From NCBI RefSeq assembly GCF_001940455.1, contig NZ_MKQR01000009.1, forward strand, positions 124,754 to 188,753: a DNA stretch of 64,000 bases, written 5' to 3'. The DNA comes from Actinokineospora bangkokensis (GTDB taxonomy: Bacteria > Actinomycetota > Actinomycetes > Mycobacteriales > Pseudonocardiaceae). A program made the position numbers and the translations under genes. The notes under the pieces are model-generated. The model was not told where the DNA came from and searched no databases. It saw only the letters and a list, made by a program, of their open reading frames with translations. Each line of letters starts with the position of its first letter. Position 1 is the stretch's first letter. Below are positions 49,372 through 58,100 of the stretch, one piece after another.

Positions 49372-50503
49372 CCGCCGCTGCCACCCGGACGGCGCCGAAC
49401 CCCACCGGCGAGCTGACCGCGCGACGCCACCGCAGGGGTTGCAGCGACTCCCGGACCGCCGCGGCGGCGTAGTCCGCCATGCCCCGCTGGTAATCCCGCA
49501 CGGCCAGCGGGATGGTGTCGACGTCGGCGGCGGCCAGGGACGACGCCAGCAGCCACGCGTCGCGGATCGCCGTCCCGGCGCCTTGGCCCCCGGTGGGCGG
49601 CATGGCGTGCACGGCGTCGCCCAGCGCGGTCACCCGGCCCGCCTGCCACGGCGTGAGGTCGGCCGCGGGATCGACGGCGTGGAAGGGGAAGCGGGTCACC
49701 GCGCCCGCGGGCGTGCGGTCGAGCAGCACCCGAACCCAGGGCGCCCAGCGCGCCACGGCGTCGACGTCCACGTCGTCGTGGGAGATCACCCCCCACAGCA
49801 CCGTGGCGGGCTGGGCGGGGGCGCCCACCGCGACCGGGTCGATGTCCGAGCTCGACGGGTCGTGCGCGGAGAGGAACATCGCCACGCCGTCCGGGCCGAT
49901 GACGAAGGCCGGGCCCGACAGCAGTTCCTCGGGCATCCCGCTCGCCACGTCGTCCCACTCGGCCTGCCCCGCGAACCCGCGCTCGGGCAGCGCACGGGCC
50001 AACCGCCGCCCTGCCAGCTGGCGCACGACCCGGGACCGCACGCCGTCCGCGCCCACCAGGAGGTCGCAGTCGTCAGCGGTGCCGTCGGCGAAGTGGGCCG
50101 TGATCTGCTTGCCGCTTCGGGAAAAGGTCGTGAACTCCGAAGAGAACCGGGTGGTGGTGGGCAGGCTGTCCGCGAGCAACGACCGCAGGGCGACCCGCCC
50201 GATCAACAGGTTCTCGCCCGGTTCGGTCGCCAGCGAGGTCAACAGCCGCAACCGGTGGTCGAACATCGAGAACTGCCGGAAACCCGCCGCGCCCGCGGAA
50301 CTGGCCACGACTGCTTGGTAGACGGCGGCGGGGACGGCGTGGCGCAGGGCCGCGCACGCGTCCGGGCCCAGGTGCAACCGGTACCCGCCGGTGTCGGCCG
50401 CGCGCGCGTCGCGCTCGTGCACCCGCACCTCGATCCCGTTGGCCGCCAAGCCGTGCGCGAGCACCAACCCGCCCATCCCCGCTCCGACGACCACCACGCG
50501 CAC
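49316..50503 (-). CDS. FAD-dependent monooxygenase (PHBH/TetX-like), 395 aa
   Basis: Group A flavoprotein hydroxylase. The N-terminal Rossmann motif is VVVGAGMGGLVLAHGLAANG, the middle DG motif LLVGADGVRSRVVRQLAG, and the late FAD motif ALGDAVHAMPPTGGQGAGTAIRDAWLLA. These enzymes hydroxylate aromatics, polyketides or antibiotics; TetX-like inactivation is a possibility given MarR-linked control. The GTG at 50503 follows GGGGGTG. The operator core ATCAGG-N2-CCTGAT lies 15-28 bp upstream of the start. Its 3-prime end overlaps the VC0807-like gene by 56 bp. Confidence 0.92.
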   Translation of the reverse strand: MRVVVVGAGMGGLVLAHGLAANGIEVRVHERDARAADTGGYRLHLGPDACAALRHAVPAAVYQAVVASSAGAAGFRQFSMFDHRLRLLTSLATEPGENLLIGRVALRSLLADSLPTTTRFSSEFTTFSRSGKQITAHFADGTADDCDLLVGADGVRSRVVRQLAGRRLARALPERGFAGQAEWDDVASGMPEELLSGPAFVIGPDGVAMFLSAHDPSSSDIDPVAVGAPAQPATVLWGVISHDDVDVDAVARWAPWVRVLLDRTPAGAVTRFPFHAVDPAADLTPWQAGRVTALGDAVHAMPPTGGQGAGTAIRDAWLLASSLAAADVDTIPLAVRDYQRGMADYAAAAVRESLQPLRWRRAVSSPVGFGAVRVAAAVSSAVRALRRAAPSTAGR

Positions 50504-50517
50504 GGCGCACCCCCGTA

Positions 50518-50531
50518 ATCAGGAACCTGAT
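50518..50531. promoter_or_regulatory. second MarR-type operator
   Basis: ATCAGG-AA-CCTGAT has the same half-sites and spacing as the palindrome in front of the marR gene at 48288-48301. It lies 15 bp upstream of the monooxygenase start, on the divergent side of the F420 oxidoreductase gene. Confidence 0.65.
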
Positions 50532-50658
50532 ACTTGAGGGTACCCGCTCGCCGGGGTTCCGCAGCGCGGGAGGCCCCGGCCGCCGACGTGCCACCGCTGG
50601 GGGGAGCCCGATCGTGGTGGTCGTGACAGGCGTGAACCGCGCGGGAACGGGGTAAGCG

Positions 50659-51615
50659 ATGGCCATGGTGAGCATCGGGTACTTCCTCTCCAGCGAGGAG
50701 TTCGGGCCCAAGGAGCTGGTCAGGCAGGCCAAGATGGCGCAGGACGCCGGGTTCGAGCGGTTGTGGATCTCCGACCACTTCCACCCGTGGCTCGACGACC
50801 AGGGCAGCAGCCCGTTCGTCTGGTCGGTCATCGGCGCGCTGTCCGAGGCGGTGTCGCTGCCCATCACCACCGCCGTCACCTGCCCCACGGTCCGCATCCA
50901 CCCGGCGATCGTCGCGCAGGCCGCCGCCACCGCCGCCGTGCAGACCGACGGGAGGTTCACCCTCGGGGTGGGGTCGGGGGAGATCCTCAACGAGCACATC
51001 CTGGGCGACCCGTGGCCCTCGCCCGGTCAGCGGCTGGCGATGCTGGAGGAGTCGGTCGAGGTCATCCGCAAGCTGTTCGGCGGCACGGAGATCTCCTTCC
51101 ACGGCGAGTTCTACGAGGTCTCCGAGGCGCGCCTGTACACCCTCCCCGAGGAGCAGGTGCCGATCTACGTCTCCGGCTTCGGCCCCCAGGCCACGGACCT
51201 GGCCGCGCGGATCGGGGACGGGTTCATCACCGTGATGCCCGACGCCGAGCTGATCTCGCGGTTCAAGGAGGCCAGCGGCGGCAAGACCGTGCAGGCGGGC
51301 ACCAAGGTGTGCTGGGCCCCGACCGCCGAGGAGGGCGCCAAGACCGCGCACCGCAAGTGGCGCAACGAGGCGCTCACCGGTCAGCTGACCGTGACCCTCC
51401 CGCGCCCCAAGGACTTCGAGGCGGCCACCGAGCCGATCACCCCCGAGGCCGTGGCCGAGCAGATCCCCTGCGGCCCGGACGTGGACAAGCACATCCAGGC
51501 CGCGCGCGAGTTCGTCGAGGCGGGCGTGGACGAGCTCTACGTCCAGCAGATCGGCTCCGACCACGAGGAGTTCTTCCGGGTCTGGTCCACAGAGGTCATC
51601 CCCGCCCTGCGCTGA
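50659..51615 (+). CDS. F420-dependent LLM-class oxidoreductase (G6PDH-related family), 318 aa
   Basis: TIM-barrel luciferase-like enzyme using coenzyme F420. SIGYFLSSEEFGPKELVRQAKMAQDAGFE, LWISDHFHPW and GRFTLGVGSGEILNEHILG (the last resembling the F420 phosphate loop) place it in the family near glucose-6-phosphate dehydrogenase FGD. Substrate residues differ from FGD by inspection, so the substrate is open. GGGG precedes the ATG at 50659; the ATG two codons later is also possible. It is divergent from the monooxygenase and may share its operator. A 25-bp tandem repeat begins at its last codons. Confidence 0.9.
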   Translation: MAMVSIGYFLSSEEFGPKELVRQAKMAQDAGFERLWISDHFHPWLDDQGSSPFVWSVIGALSEAVSLPITTAVTCPTVRIHPAIVAQAAATAAVQTDGRFTLGVGSGEILNEHILGDPWPSPGQRLAMLEESVEVIRKLFGGTEISFHGEFYEVSEARLYTLPEEQVPIYVSGFGPQATDLAARIGDGFITVMPDAELISRFKEASGGKTVQAGTKVCWAPTAEEGAKTAHRKWRNEALTGQLTVTLPRPKDFEAATEPITPEAVAEQIPCGPDVDKHIQAAREFVEAGVDELYVQQIGSDHEEFFRVWSTEVIPALR

Positions 51616-51679
51616 CCTGCCCTGCGCCGCTTTGCGCTGACCTGCCCTGCGCCGCTTTGCGCTGACCTGCCCTGCGCCG
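51611..51679. repeat. 25-bp tandem repeat, about 2.8 copies
   Basis: The unit (positions 51611-51635, GCTGACCTGCCCTGCGCCGC then TTTGC) is repeated exactly at 51636-51660 and for 19 bases from 51661. The first copy contains the TGA stop of the F420 oxidoreductase gene, so the array looks like a duplication of its 3-prime end. Confidence 0.9.
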
Positions 51680-51723
51680 GTCCGCCCGACCCCCCGATGT
51701 CCCCGCACCAGGAGGTTCCCCAC

Positions 51724-52110
51724 ATGCTGGTCCCCGCCAAGGCCGACTGGGCGAGCTGGCGCCCCGACCTGTCGATGGCCGTGCTCACCCCGACCGACGA
51801 CCTAGACCTGGAGTACACCGTGCGCCTCGGCGAGGCCGCCGACGAGGTCCTGGCGATCGCCGAGCAGCACGCCGAGACCTGCCGCGCGGTGGTGGTCGAC
51901 ATGCGGGCGGTGGAGTTCATCGACTCCACCGGGCTGAGCAAGCTGATCGGCCTGCGCGAGGGCCTGGAGGGCTCGTCCACGACCGCGCAGCTGCACCTGG
52001 TGGTCTCCGCCGACCAGGACATCGTGCGCAGGCTGTTCGAGATCACCGGCCTGGGTGACGTGCTGTCGATCCTGCCGGACATGGAGTCGGTGGTCTCCGC
52101 GGTCGACTGA
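51724..52110 (+). CDS. STAS-domain anti-sigma factor antagonist, 128 aa
   Basis: Single STAS domain of the RsbV/SpoIIAA type. The regulated serine is Ser68 in VEFIDSTGLSKLIGL, the site phosphorylated by RsbW-like kinases and dephosphorylated by PP2C enzymes. AGGAGG at 51709-51714 fixes the ATG at 51724. No kinase or sigma gene is adjacent; an RsbW-like kinase is encoded at 33634 and a SpoIIE-type phosphatase at 43128. The three could form one partner-switching route, but orphan STAS proteins are common in actinomycetes. Confidence 0.93.
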   Translation: MLVPAKADWASWRPDLSMAVLTPTDDLDLEYTVRLGEAADEVLAIAEQHAETCRAVVVDMRAVEFIDSTGLSKLIGLREGLEGSSTTAQLHLVVSADQDIVRRLFEITGLGDVLSILPDMESVVSAVD

Positions 52111-52173
52111 GCCGGGATACTGGGGTCCGAGCCGGGGCACCGGGTCGCCACCTCGGCCGGACGGGAGCGGACC

Positions 52174-52953
52174 ATGAGCGCACACCGGTCGGTGTTCGTC
52201 AGCGCGCCTGACGGCACCCGCCTCGCCGTCCAGCCGACCGGGGACGGCCAGCCGCTGCTCCTGCTGGCGGGCCAGTCCAACAACCACACCTGGTGGGACC
52301 GGGTCCGCCCGGACTTCGAGCCGCACCGGCGGGTGATCACGCTGGACTGGCGCGGCACCGGGCGCAGCGGCGCGCCGGACGAGCCCTACTCCACGCCGGG
52401 GTTCGCGGAAGACCTGGTGGCGGTGCTGGACGCGCTGGAGGTCGACGAGGCCGACGTGTACGGCACGTCCATGGGCGGGCGGGTGGCGCAGTGGCTGGCC
52501 GCCCGCCACCCGCGCCGGGTGCGCAAGCTCGTCCTGGGGTGCACGACACCCGGCGGGGCGCACGCCGTCGAGCGCTCGAACGACATCCGCCGGGCGCTGG
52601 CGAAACCGGACCACGCCCAGGCCCTGATCGACCTGATGTACACACCGGGGTGGTGCGAGCGCAACCCCGGCCCCTACGCCGTGCTGGGCGACCCGGGGCT
52701 CACCGCCCACGCCCGCGTCCACCACCTCAAGGCCAGCAACAACCACGACGCCTGGGACGTCCTGCCCGACATCGCGGCGCCGACGCTGGTCCTGCACGGC
52801 AGCGACGACCTGATGGCCCCCGTGGCCAACGCGCGGCTGCTCGCCGAGCGGATCCCGGGGGCCGTGGCGCACGTGTTCCCCGGCGCCCGGCACGCCTACT
52901 TCGACGAGTGCGCGCCCGAGGCGAGCCGGGTGGTGCTGGACTTCCTGGGCTGA
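52174..52953 (+). CDS. alpha/beta hydrolase, 259 aa
   Basis: Cytoplasmic alpha/beta-hydrolase-fold enzyme with nucleophile elbow YGTSMGGRVAQ, an early oxyanion region LLLLAGQSNNHTWW, an acidic residue in LHGSDDLMAP and catalytic His in GARHAYFDE. It resembles 3-oxoadipate enol-lactonase/haloperoxidase-like hydrolases. GGACGGGAGCGGACC precedes the ATG. No pathway partners are adjacent, so the substrate is unknown. Confidence 0.9.
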   Translation: MSAHRSVFVSAPDGTRLAVQPTGDGQPLLLLAGQSNNHTWWDRVRPDFEPHRRVITLDWRGTGRSGAPDEPYSTPGFAEDLVAVLDALEVDEADVYGTSMGGRVAQWLAARHPRRVRKLVLGCTTPGGAHAVERSNDIRRALAKPDHAQALIDLMYTPGWCERNPGPYAVLGDPGLTAHARVHHLKASNNHDAWDVLPDIAAPTLVLHGSDDLMAPVANARLLAERIPGAVAHVFPGARHAYFDECAPEASRVVLDFLG

Positions 52954-53089
52954 TCGTCGGCCGATCGGAGCAGCACCGCGGTGGCGACCGCTCGCTCCGC
53001 GACCCCCGGACGAGGGAATTGCCCCGCCATGGGGATTTCCGGGGTGGGGAAAGGCCCACTCGGGGTCGTACCGGGGTGGCGCGGGCTCG

Positions 53090-53103
53090 TATCGTGTCCC
53101 GGG
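53090..53103 (+). promoter_or_regulatory. candidate leaderless promoter -10
   Basis: TATCGT (53090-53095) matches the actinobacterial TANNNT -10 and lies seven bases before the GTG at 53103. No ribosome site is present. The -35 is not recognisable. Confidence 0.35.
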
Positions 53104-53903
53104 TGACGACCAACGTGGCAAAGGTGCCTGGTGGAGTTGGGGCCACCGCCATCGGCGTGGCCGCTGTGCGGGCTCGCGAGAGCCTCCGCAGGGATCGGCT
53201 GTTCCACGATCCCCACGCGCAGCGGTTCCTGCACGCCGCGGGCTGGCCGACCCCCGCGGGGGAGTACGAGCGGCCCGACCGCGACGGGCTGCCCCGCTGG
53301 AACATGGTCGTGCTGTCCATCCCGATCCGGACCCGCTTCGTCGACGACTGCCTGCGCGACGCCACCGCGGGCGGCTGCGGGCAGGTCGTGGTCCTGGGGG
53401 CCGGGCTGGACACGCGCGCCTTCCGGCTGGACTGGCCCGCCGGGACGACCGTGTTCGAGGTCGACGTCCCCGAGGTGCTCGCGTTCAAGGACAGCGTGCT
53501 CGCCGGTGAGGGCCCGCGCTGCGCCCGCCGGGTGAGCATCCCCGCCGACCTGACCCTGGAGTGGGCCGCGCCGCTGCTGGCGGCGGGCTTCGACCCGGCC
53601 GCGCCGACGGCGTGGGTCGCCGAGGGCCTGGTGGGCTACCTGAGCACCGAGCAGAACGACAGCGTGCTGCGCGAGCTGGGGCGGCTCTCGGCCCCCGGCA
53701 GCAGGCTGGTGGTGACCACCTCCGCCGACGACCCCGCCGCGAGCGCGGGCGACGGGGCGGCCTGGCTGTCCGGCTACGGCTGGACGGCGGCGTCGTTCGA
53801 CCCGGCCGAGTGCGCCGCGGCCTACGGCAGGCCCGGGGTGTTCGACCGGTTCGAGCCGCGGCCCAGCCACCGCGGCTACCTCACCGCCGTCCGCACCGGC
53901 TGA
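53103..53903 (+). CDS. SAM-dependent methyltransferase (LCM/PPM family), 266 aa
   Basis: Class I methyltransferase of the leucine-carboxyl-methyltransferase-like family that is greatly expanded in actinobacteria (putative O-methyltransferases). The SAM motif region is VVVLGAGLDTRAFRLDWP, followed by VFEVDVPEVLAFKD, and the later AWVAEGLVGYLS is characteristic. The GTG at 53103 is chosen because a -10-like TATCGT lies just upstream. It is convergent with the CBS-BON gene, with a 10-bp gap. The substrate is unknown. Confidence 0.9.
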   Translation: MTTNVAKVPGGVGATAIGVAAVRARESLRRDRLFHDPHAQRFLHAAGWPTPAGEYERPDRDGLPRWNMVVLSIPIRTRFVDDCLRDATAGGCGQVVVLGAGLDTRAFRLDWPAGTTVFEVDVPEVLAFKDSVLAGEGPRCARRVSIPADLTLEWAAPLLAAGFDPAAPTAWVAEGLVGYLSTEQNDSVLRELGRLSAPGSRLVVTTSADDPAASAGDGAAWLSGYGWTAASFDPAECAAAYGRPGVFDRFEPRPSHRGYLTAVRTG

Positions 53904-53913
53904 CCCGACCCGC

Positions 53914-54555
53914 TCAGGCCACCGCCGGGGCCCCGGCCGCGCGCACCTCGACGTGGACCACACCGGGGACGCCCTCGGCCAGGGCCTCGGCGGCGTACCG
54001 GTCGGTGGGGTCGGTGCCGTCCGGGTCACCGGTGCCGTGCGCGGAGTCGGTGAGCACGACCTCGCCCGCCACGACCTCGACCAGCCAGCGGTCGTCGGCG
54101 GCCAGGGCGCGCAGCCGGTGGCGCAGGTCGCCCGCGATGGCGGTGTCCGGCCGGGTGACCACGCGCAGCAGGTCGCGGCGGGTCACCACGCCCACCAGGC
54201 GGCCGAACGGGGTCACCACCGGCACGAGCGGGTGGTCGCCGTCCTGGAGCACCCGGCTGACCGCGGCCAGGTCGGCGTGCTCGCGCACCGCGTGCGCCTC
54301 GCCCATGACCTCGCCCACCGACCGGGCGGGGCGCGGCGGGCGGGCGTCGGCCTCGGCGCGGCGGGCGCGCGGGTCGACCGGGAACCGGTGGCGCAGCAGG
54401 TCGGCCTCGGTGACCACGCCCAGGACCCGCTCGTGCTCGTCGACGACCGGGGCCGCCGCCGCGCCCGCGTCCGCGAGCAGCGCCGCCGCCCGCTTCACCG
54501 CCGTCGCCGGGTGGACCACCAGGGGTGCCTTCGACATGACCTGCTGCGCGCGCAT
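53914..54555 (-). CDS. CBS-pair and BON domain protein, 213 aa
   Basis: Cytoplasmic protein with two CBS motifs (residues about 6-60, MSKAPLVVHPATAVKRAAALL, and 90-140, VTPFGRLVGVVTRRDLLRV) that form an adenine-nucleotide-binding Bateman module. A C-terminal BON domain follows (about 145-205, LRHRLRALAADDRWLVEVVAGEVVLTD). This combination is frequent in actinobacteria, sometimes in hypoxia regulons. GAAGGAG precedes the ATG at 54555; the upstream frame to 54597 is not needed. It is a probable energy-state sensor without known partner. Confidence 0.9.
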   Translation of the reverse strand: MRAQQVMSKAPLVVHPATAVKRAAALLADAGAAAAPVVDEHERVLGVVTEADLLRHRFPVDPRARRAEADARPPRPARSVGEVMGEAHAVREHADLAAVSRVLQDGDHPLVPVVTPFGRLVGVVTRRDLLRVVTRPDTAIAGDLRHRLRALAADDRWLVEVVAGEVVLTDSAHGTGDPDGTDPTDRYAAEALAEGVPGVVHVEVRAAGAPAVA

Positions 54556-55238
54556 CGCCGCTCTCCTTCTCCCGTCCGTCCTTCGAGGGTGCCCCACGAA
54601 GCTGAGCCCAGCGTGTGAGATGCGGCGGCGGAGCTGTGATCCTCACCCGCGCTGAGACCCCGGCCACCCGCACCCGGGTGGGCGGGCTTGCCCCAGGTGG
54701 GTGACGTCCTGGGTGCGGCTCGGCGGTCGTCGGGGGAGAAATGGGCGTGCGGGAGCGGGCGTGAACCTGCGCGTGCAGCCGGTTGTGCGGTTCCGCTGTG
54801 AATTCTCTCAGCACCGGTGTGCGCAATCGTCCGGCCGCGGGATGTCTGTGACACAACTGGCCGGAATGTTCCACGGCGGGTGCGCCGGGTTTGCGCGTGT
54901 CCCCCGGAATGGGCCGACAGGGGCAGCCGGAACCCGTCGTGCGGCGCAAGGTCGTGCGCAGCACGTGGCACGCCGATCCCGGTGGGCGGGACGGGGGTGC
55001 GGGTCGGCGCGGCGCTCGGGAAAGTGAGCGGATATCGCGGGTATCGGCGGGCCTGCCGTTGTTCCCACTCGTTCACGCAGGGTGATTGGGCAGTTCTGCG
55101 GGGCTGCCGGGGAAGAGTTCTCCCGGGTGTTGGTCATTTGTGGGCCGAACCGCTATACCGTGAGTAGGGGGAGTGGCGCGGTGCGTCAGCGCGCGCCGGG
55201 TGTCGTGGTCCGGTTGTGGTCACCGGGAGGGGAGGCGC
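54556..55238. other. 683-bp gene-free region upstream of the LuxR cluster
   Basis: No convincing coding frame is seen; the short open frames lack codon bias and ribosome sites. Its right end holds the probable promoter of the LuxR operon (55130-55159). The middle (54780-54880) is locally AT-richer than its surroundings. An unannotated small RNA or long leader cannot be excluded. Confidence 0.6.
55130..55159 (+). promoter_or_regulatory. candidate promoter of the LuxR operon
   Basis: TTGGTC (55130-55135), an 18-bp spacer and TATACC (55154-55159) form the best -35/-10 pair upstream of the first large LuxR gene, leaving a leader of about 70 bases. Confidence 0.4.
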
Positions 55239-58100
55239 GTGGCGGTCTGGAACCCCGTGCGGGGCAAGCTTGTCGGGCGGGACGACGTGTGGGCGTCGGG
55301 GTTGTCGCACCTGGCCTCGGCGCGCGCGGGGGACGGGCACGCGCTGCTGCTGCACGGCGCCGCGGGCATGGGCAAGTCGAGCCTGCTGGCCGCGCTGGCC
55401 GACGCCGCGGGGGAGCAGGACGTCACCGTGCTGCGCGCGGCGTGCGGGGAGGACGGCCGCACGGTCGCCTTCGGCGCGGTCCGCCAGCTGCTCGGCGCCT
55501 ACGCCGAACCCGACCACCTCGACGACGGCCTGTGGGCGGGCAGCGCCCGCCTGGCCCTGCCGGTGCTGCGCCCGGAGGGCGGGGACGAACCCGCCGCGGA
55601 CAGCTACGCGGTGCTGCACGGCCTGTACTGGCTCGTGGCCAACCTCGCCGCGCGCGGGCCGCTGATGCTCTGCGTCGACGACGTGCAGCGCTGCGACGAG
55701 GCCTCGCTGCGCTGGCTCGGGCACCTGCTGCGGCGCGCCGCGGCGCTGCCGGTGCTGGTCGCGGTCACCTGCCGCACCGGGCCCGACTGCCCCGGCGACC
55801 ACGCCGAGGCGCTGCCGGGGGTGGCGGTGGTCGAGATCGGGCCGCTGACGCCGGAGGACGTGGCGGTGCTGGTCACCCTGGAGTACGGCACCGAGGCCGA
55901 CCCGGGCTTCAGCGCCCGCTGCGGGCAGGCCACCGGCGGCAACCCGCTGCTGCTGCACCGGCTGGTCACCGACCTGCGCCGCGGCGGCGTGCAACCGGAG
56001 GCGACCGCGGTCGACGAGGTGAGCAGGCTCGGCCCGGCGCTGACCGCCTCGGTGCTGTCGCGGCTCTCGCCGGACGCGCTGGCCGTCGCGCACGCGGTCG
56101 CCGTCCTGGGTCGGGAGCCGGACCTGCTGGCCCCGTTCTCCGGGCGCTCGGAGGCGGTGGTGGCCTCGGTGCTGGAGCTGCTGCGCGGCGCGGAGGTGCT
56201 GCGCCCCGGCAGCCTGGAGTTCACCCACGACCTCGTGCGCGCCGCGGTGCTCGGCACCATCGGGGACGCGCAGCTGGCCCGGCTGCGCGAGCAGGCCGCC
56301 CAGCTGCTCAACGACACCGGCCGCCCGGCCGAGACCGTGGCGGGCCAACTGCTGCACCTGCCCACCGACGGCCCCGGCGGGGCGGGCCAGCCGTGGATGC
56401 GGGTGGTGCTGCGCGACGCCGCCGCGGCCGCCCGCCGCCGGGGCGCGCCCGCCGCGGCCGCCCGCTACCTCGAACCCGTCGCCGCCGCCGTGCCCGAGGA
56501 CGTGGTGGTGAAGGTGGAGCTGGCGAAGGTGCTCGCCCAGCTCCAACCCCGGCGGGCCATCGAGCTGCTGGAGCGGGCGATGGAGCAGGTGCCGGTGGCG
56601 CGGGCGAGCGCGCCGGTCGCCATCCAGCTCGGCATGACCGCGCTGGGCGCGCACACCGCGCCGCAGGCCTTCCGGGTGCTCGGCGACGTGCTCGACCGGC
56701 TCGACGCGGAGCTGGGCCCCGAGCCCACCGGTGAGGACCGGGTGCTGCGCACGCTGGTGGAGTCGATGCTGGTGCTCACCGGCATGGACGAGAAGTCCAC
56801 CATCCAGGCGGTGTGGGAGCGGGTGCGCCACCGCAGGCCGCCCGCGGGCGACACCCCCGTCGAGCGGCAGCTGCTGGCGATGTACGCCGCGGCGGGCACG
56901 CTCGCGGGCGACTCCGCGGCGACCGTCGTCGGGCACGCCCGCCGGTCGCTGCGCACCGACGACATCGGCGTCGGCGGCTGGGTGGTGCTGGCCTCGGCGC
57001 TGCCGCTGTACCTGGCCGACGAGCTCGACACCGCCCACCGCGCCCTGGACACCCTCATCGAGCACGCCCAGCGGCGCGGCGAGGCGTGGACCTACTGCCT
57101 GGCGCTGAGCACCCGGTCGCAGATGTGGCACTTCGCGGGCAACCTGGTCGAGGCGTTCGCCGACGCGCAGAGCGCGCACGACCTCGCCGTGGGCGAGTCC
57201 TGGGGCGCGGGGGCGACGATGCCGCAGATCGCGCTGGCCGACGTGCTGGTGCACCGCGGCGAGCTCGACCGGGCCGAGGACGCGCTGTCCACCATCACCC
57301 GGCGGCGGTTCGACCAGTTCGCCCTGGAGTACCACCACTTCCTCATCACCCGGGGGCGGCTGCGCCGGGCGCGCGGGGACTCCGAGGGCGCCCTCGACGA
57401 CCTGCGCACCTGCGGGGACAGCCTGGCCGACTCCGGCATCCGCAACCCGCTGCTGGCGCCGTGGTGGCTGGAGGCCACCGAGGTGCTCGCCGAGCAGGAC
57501 CGGGCGGGCGAGGCCGCGCCGGTGGTGGCGGTGGGCGCCGAGCTGGCCGAGAACTGGGGGACCCCGCGGGCGATCGGGCTGGCGCTGCTGGCCAGGGGGC
57601 TGGCGGCGGGCGCGGGCGGCCGGGACCCGCTGGGCACCGGGGCGGGCGAGGTCGACCTGCTCACCGAGGCGGTGGAGACGCTGGCGGGCACGCCCGCCCG
57701 GTTGGAGCTGGCCAGGGCGGAGTACCACCTCGGGTCGGCGCACCTTCGCCGCGGCGACCAGCCCGAGGCGCGCAAGCACCTGCGCACGGCGCTGGACGCC
57801 TGCGTGCGCTGCGGCGACCGGGTGCTGCTGGAGTCCGCGCGCCAGGCGCTGCTGGAGGCGGGCGGGCGGCTGCGGTCGAGCCTGGAGTCCCCCGTGGACG
57901 CGCTCAGCGGCCGGGAGATCAGGGTCGCCCAGCTGGCCGCGACCGGGCACACCAACCGCGAGATCGCCGAGTCGCTGTTCATCACCGTGCGCACCGTGGA
58001 GGTCCACCTGACCAGCGCCTACCGCAAGCTCGGGGTGCGCAGGCGCTCGGACCTGTCCGGCGCGCTGAGCAACCGCGACGGGGCGGGGACGGCCCGGTGA
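55239..58100 (+). CDS. AAA-ATPase/LuxR family regulator, first of three, 953 aa
   Basis: Large STAND-type transcription regulator. An N-terminal ATPase (about 10-330) has a canonical Walker A GAAGMGKSS (40-48) and Walker B LMLCVDDVQR. A long alpha-helical, TPR-like sensor region follows (about 340-880). A LuxR HTH closes the protein (LSGREIRVAQLAATGHTNREIAESLFITVRTVEVHLTSAY). The GTG at 55239 is fixed by GGGAGGGGAGG. Its stop overlaps the start of the next regulator (GTGA). Family members are often pathway-specific activators of secondary metabolism, but no biosynthetic cluster is visible in this window. Confidence 0.92.
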   Translation: MAVWNPVRGKLVGRDDVWASGLSHLASARAGDGHALLLHGAAGMGKSSLLAALADAAGEQDVTVLRAACGEDGRTVAFGAVRQLLGAYAEPDHLDDGLWAGSARLALPVLRPEGGDEPAADSYAVLHGLYWLVANLAARGPLMLCVDDVQRCDEASLRWLGHLLRRAAALPVLVAVTCRTGPDCPGDHAEALPGVAVVEIGPLTPEDVAVLVTLEYGTEADPGFSARCGQATGGNPLLLHRLVTDLRRGGVQPEATAVDEVSRLGPALTASVLSRLSPDALAVAHAVAVLGREPDLLAPFSGRSEAVVASVLELLRGAEVLRPGSLEFTHDLVRAAVLGTIGDAQLARLREQAAQLLNDTGRPAETVAGQLLHLPTDGPGGAGQPWMRVVLRDAAAAARRRGAPAAAARYLEPVAAAVPEDVVVKVELAKVLAQLQPRRAIELLERAMEQVPVARASAPVAIQLGMTALGAHTAPQAFRVLGDVLDRLDAELGPEPTGEDRVLRTLVESMLVLTGMDEKSTIQAVWERVRHRRPPAGDTPVERQLLAMYAAAGTLAGDSAATVVGHARRSLRTDDIGVGGWVVLASALPLYLADELDTAHRALDTLIEHAQRRGEAWTYCLALSTRSQMWHFAGNLVEAFADAQSAHDLAVGESWGAGATMPQIALADVLVHRGELDRAEDALSTITRRRFDQFALEYHHFLITRGRLRRARGDSEGALDDLRTCGDSLADSGIRNPLLAPWWLEATEVLAEQDRAGEAAPVVAVGAELAENWGTPRAIGLALLARGLAAGAGGRDPLGTGAGEVDLLTEAVETLAGTPARLELARAEYHLGSAHLRRGDQPEARKHLRTALDACVRCGDRVLLESARQALLEAGGRLRSSLESPVDALSGREIRVAQLAATGHTNREIAESLFITVRTVEVHLTSAYRKLGVRRRSDLSGALSNRDGAGTAR

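Noticed and set aside
51611-51679. Tandem 25-mers considered as a CRISPR array
   Set aside because: The copies are directly contiguous with no spacers, and no cas gene is present.
54701-55167. Several overlapping short open frames in the intergenic region
   Set aside because: They overlap each other on both strands, lack codon bias and ribosome sites, and show no recognisable protein features.
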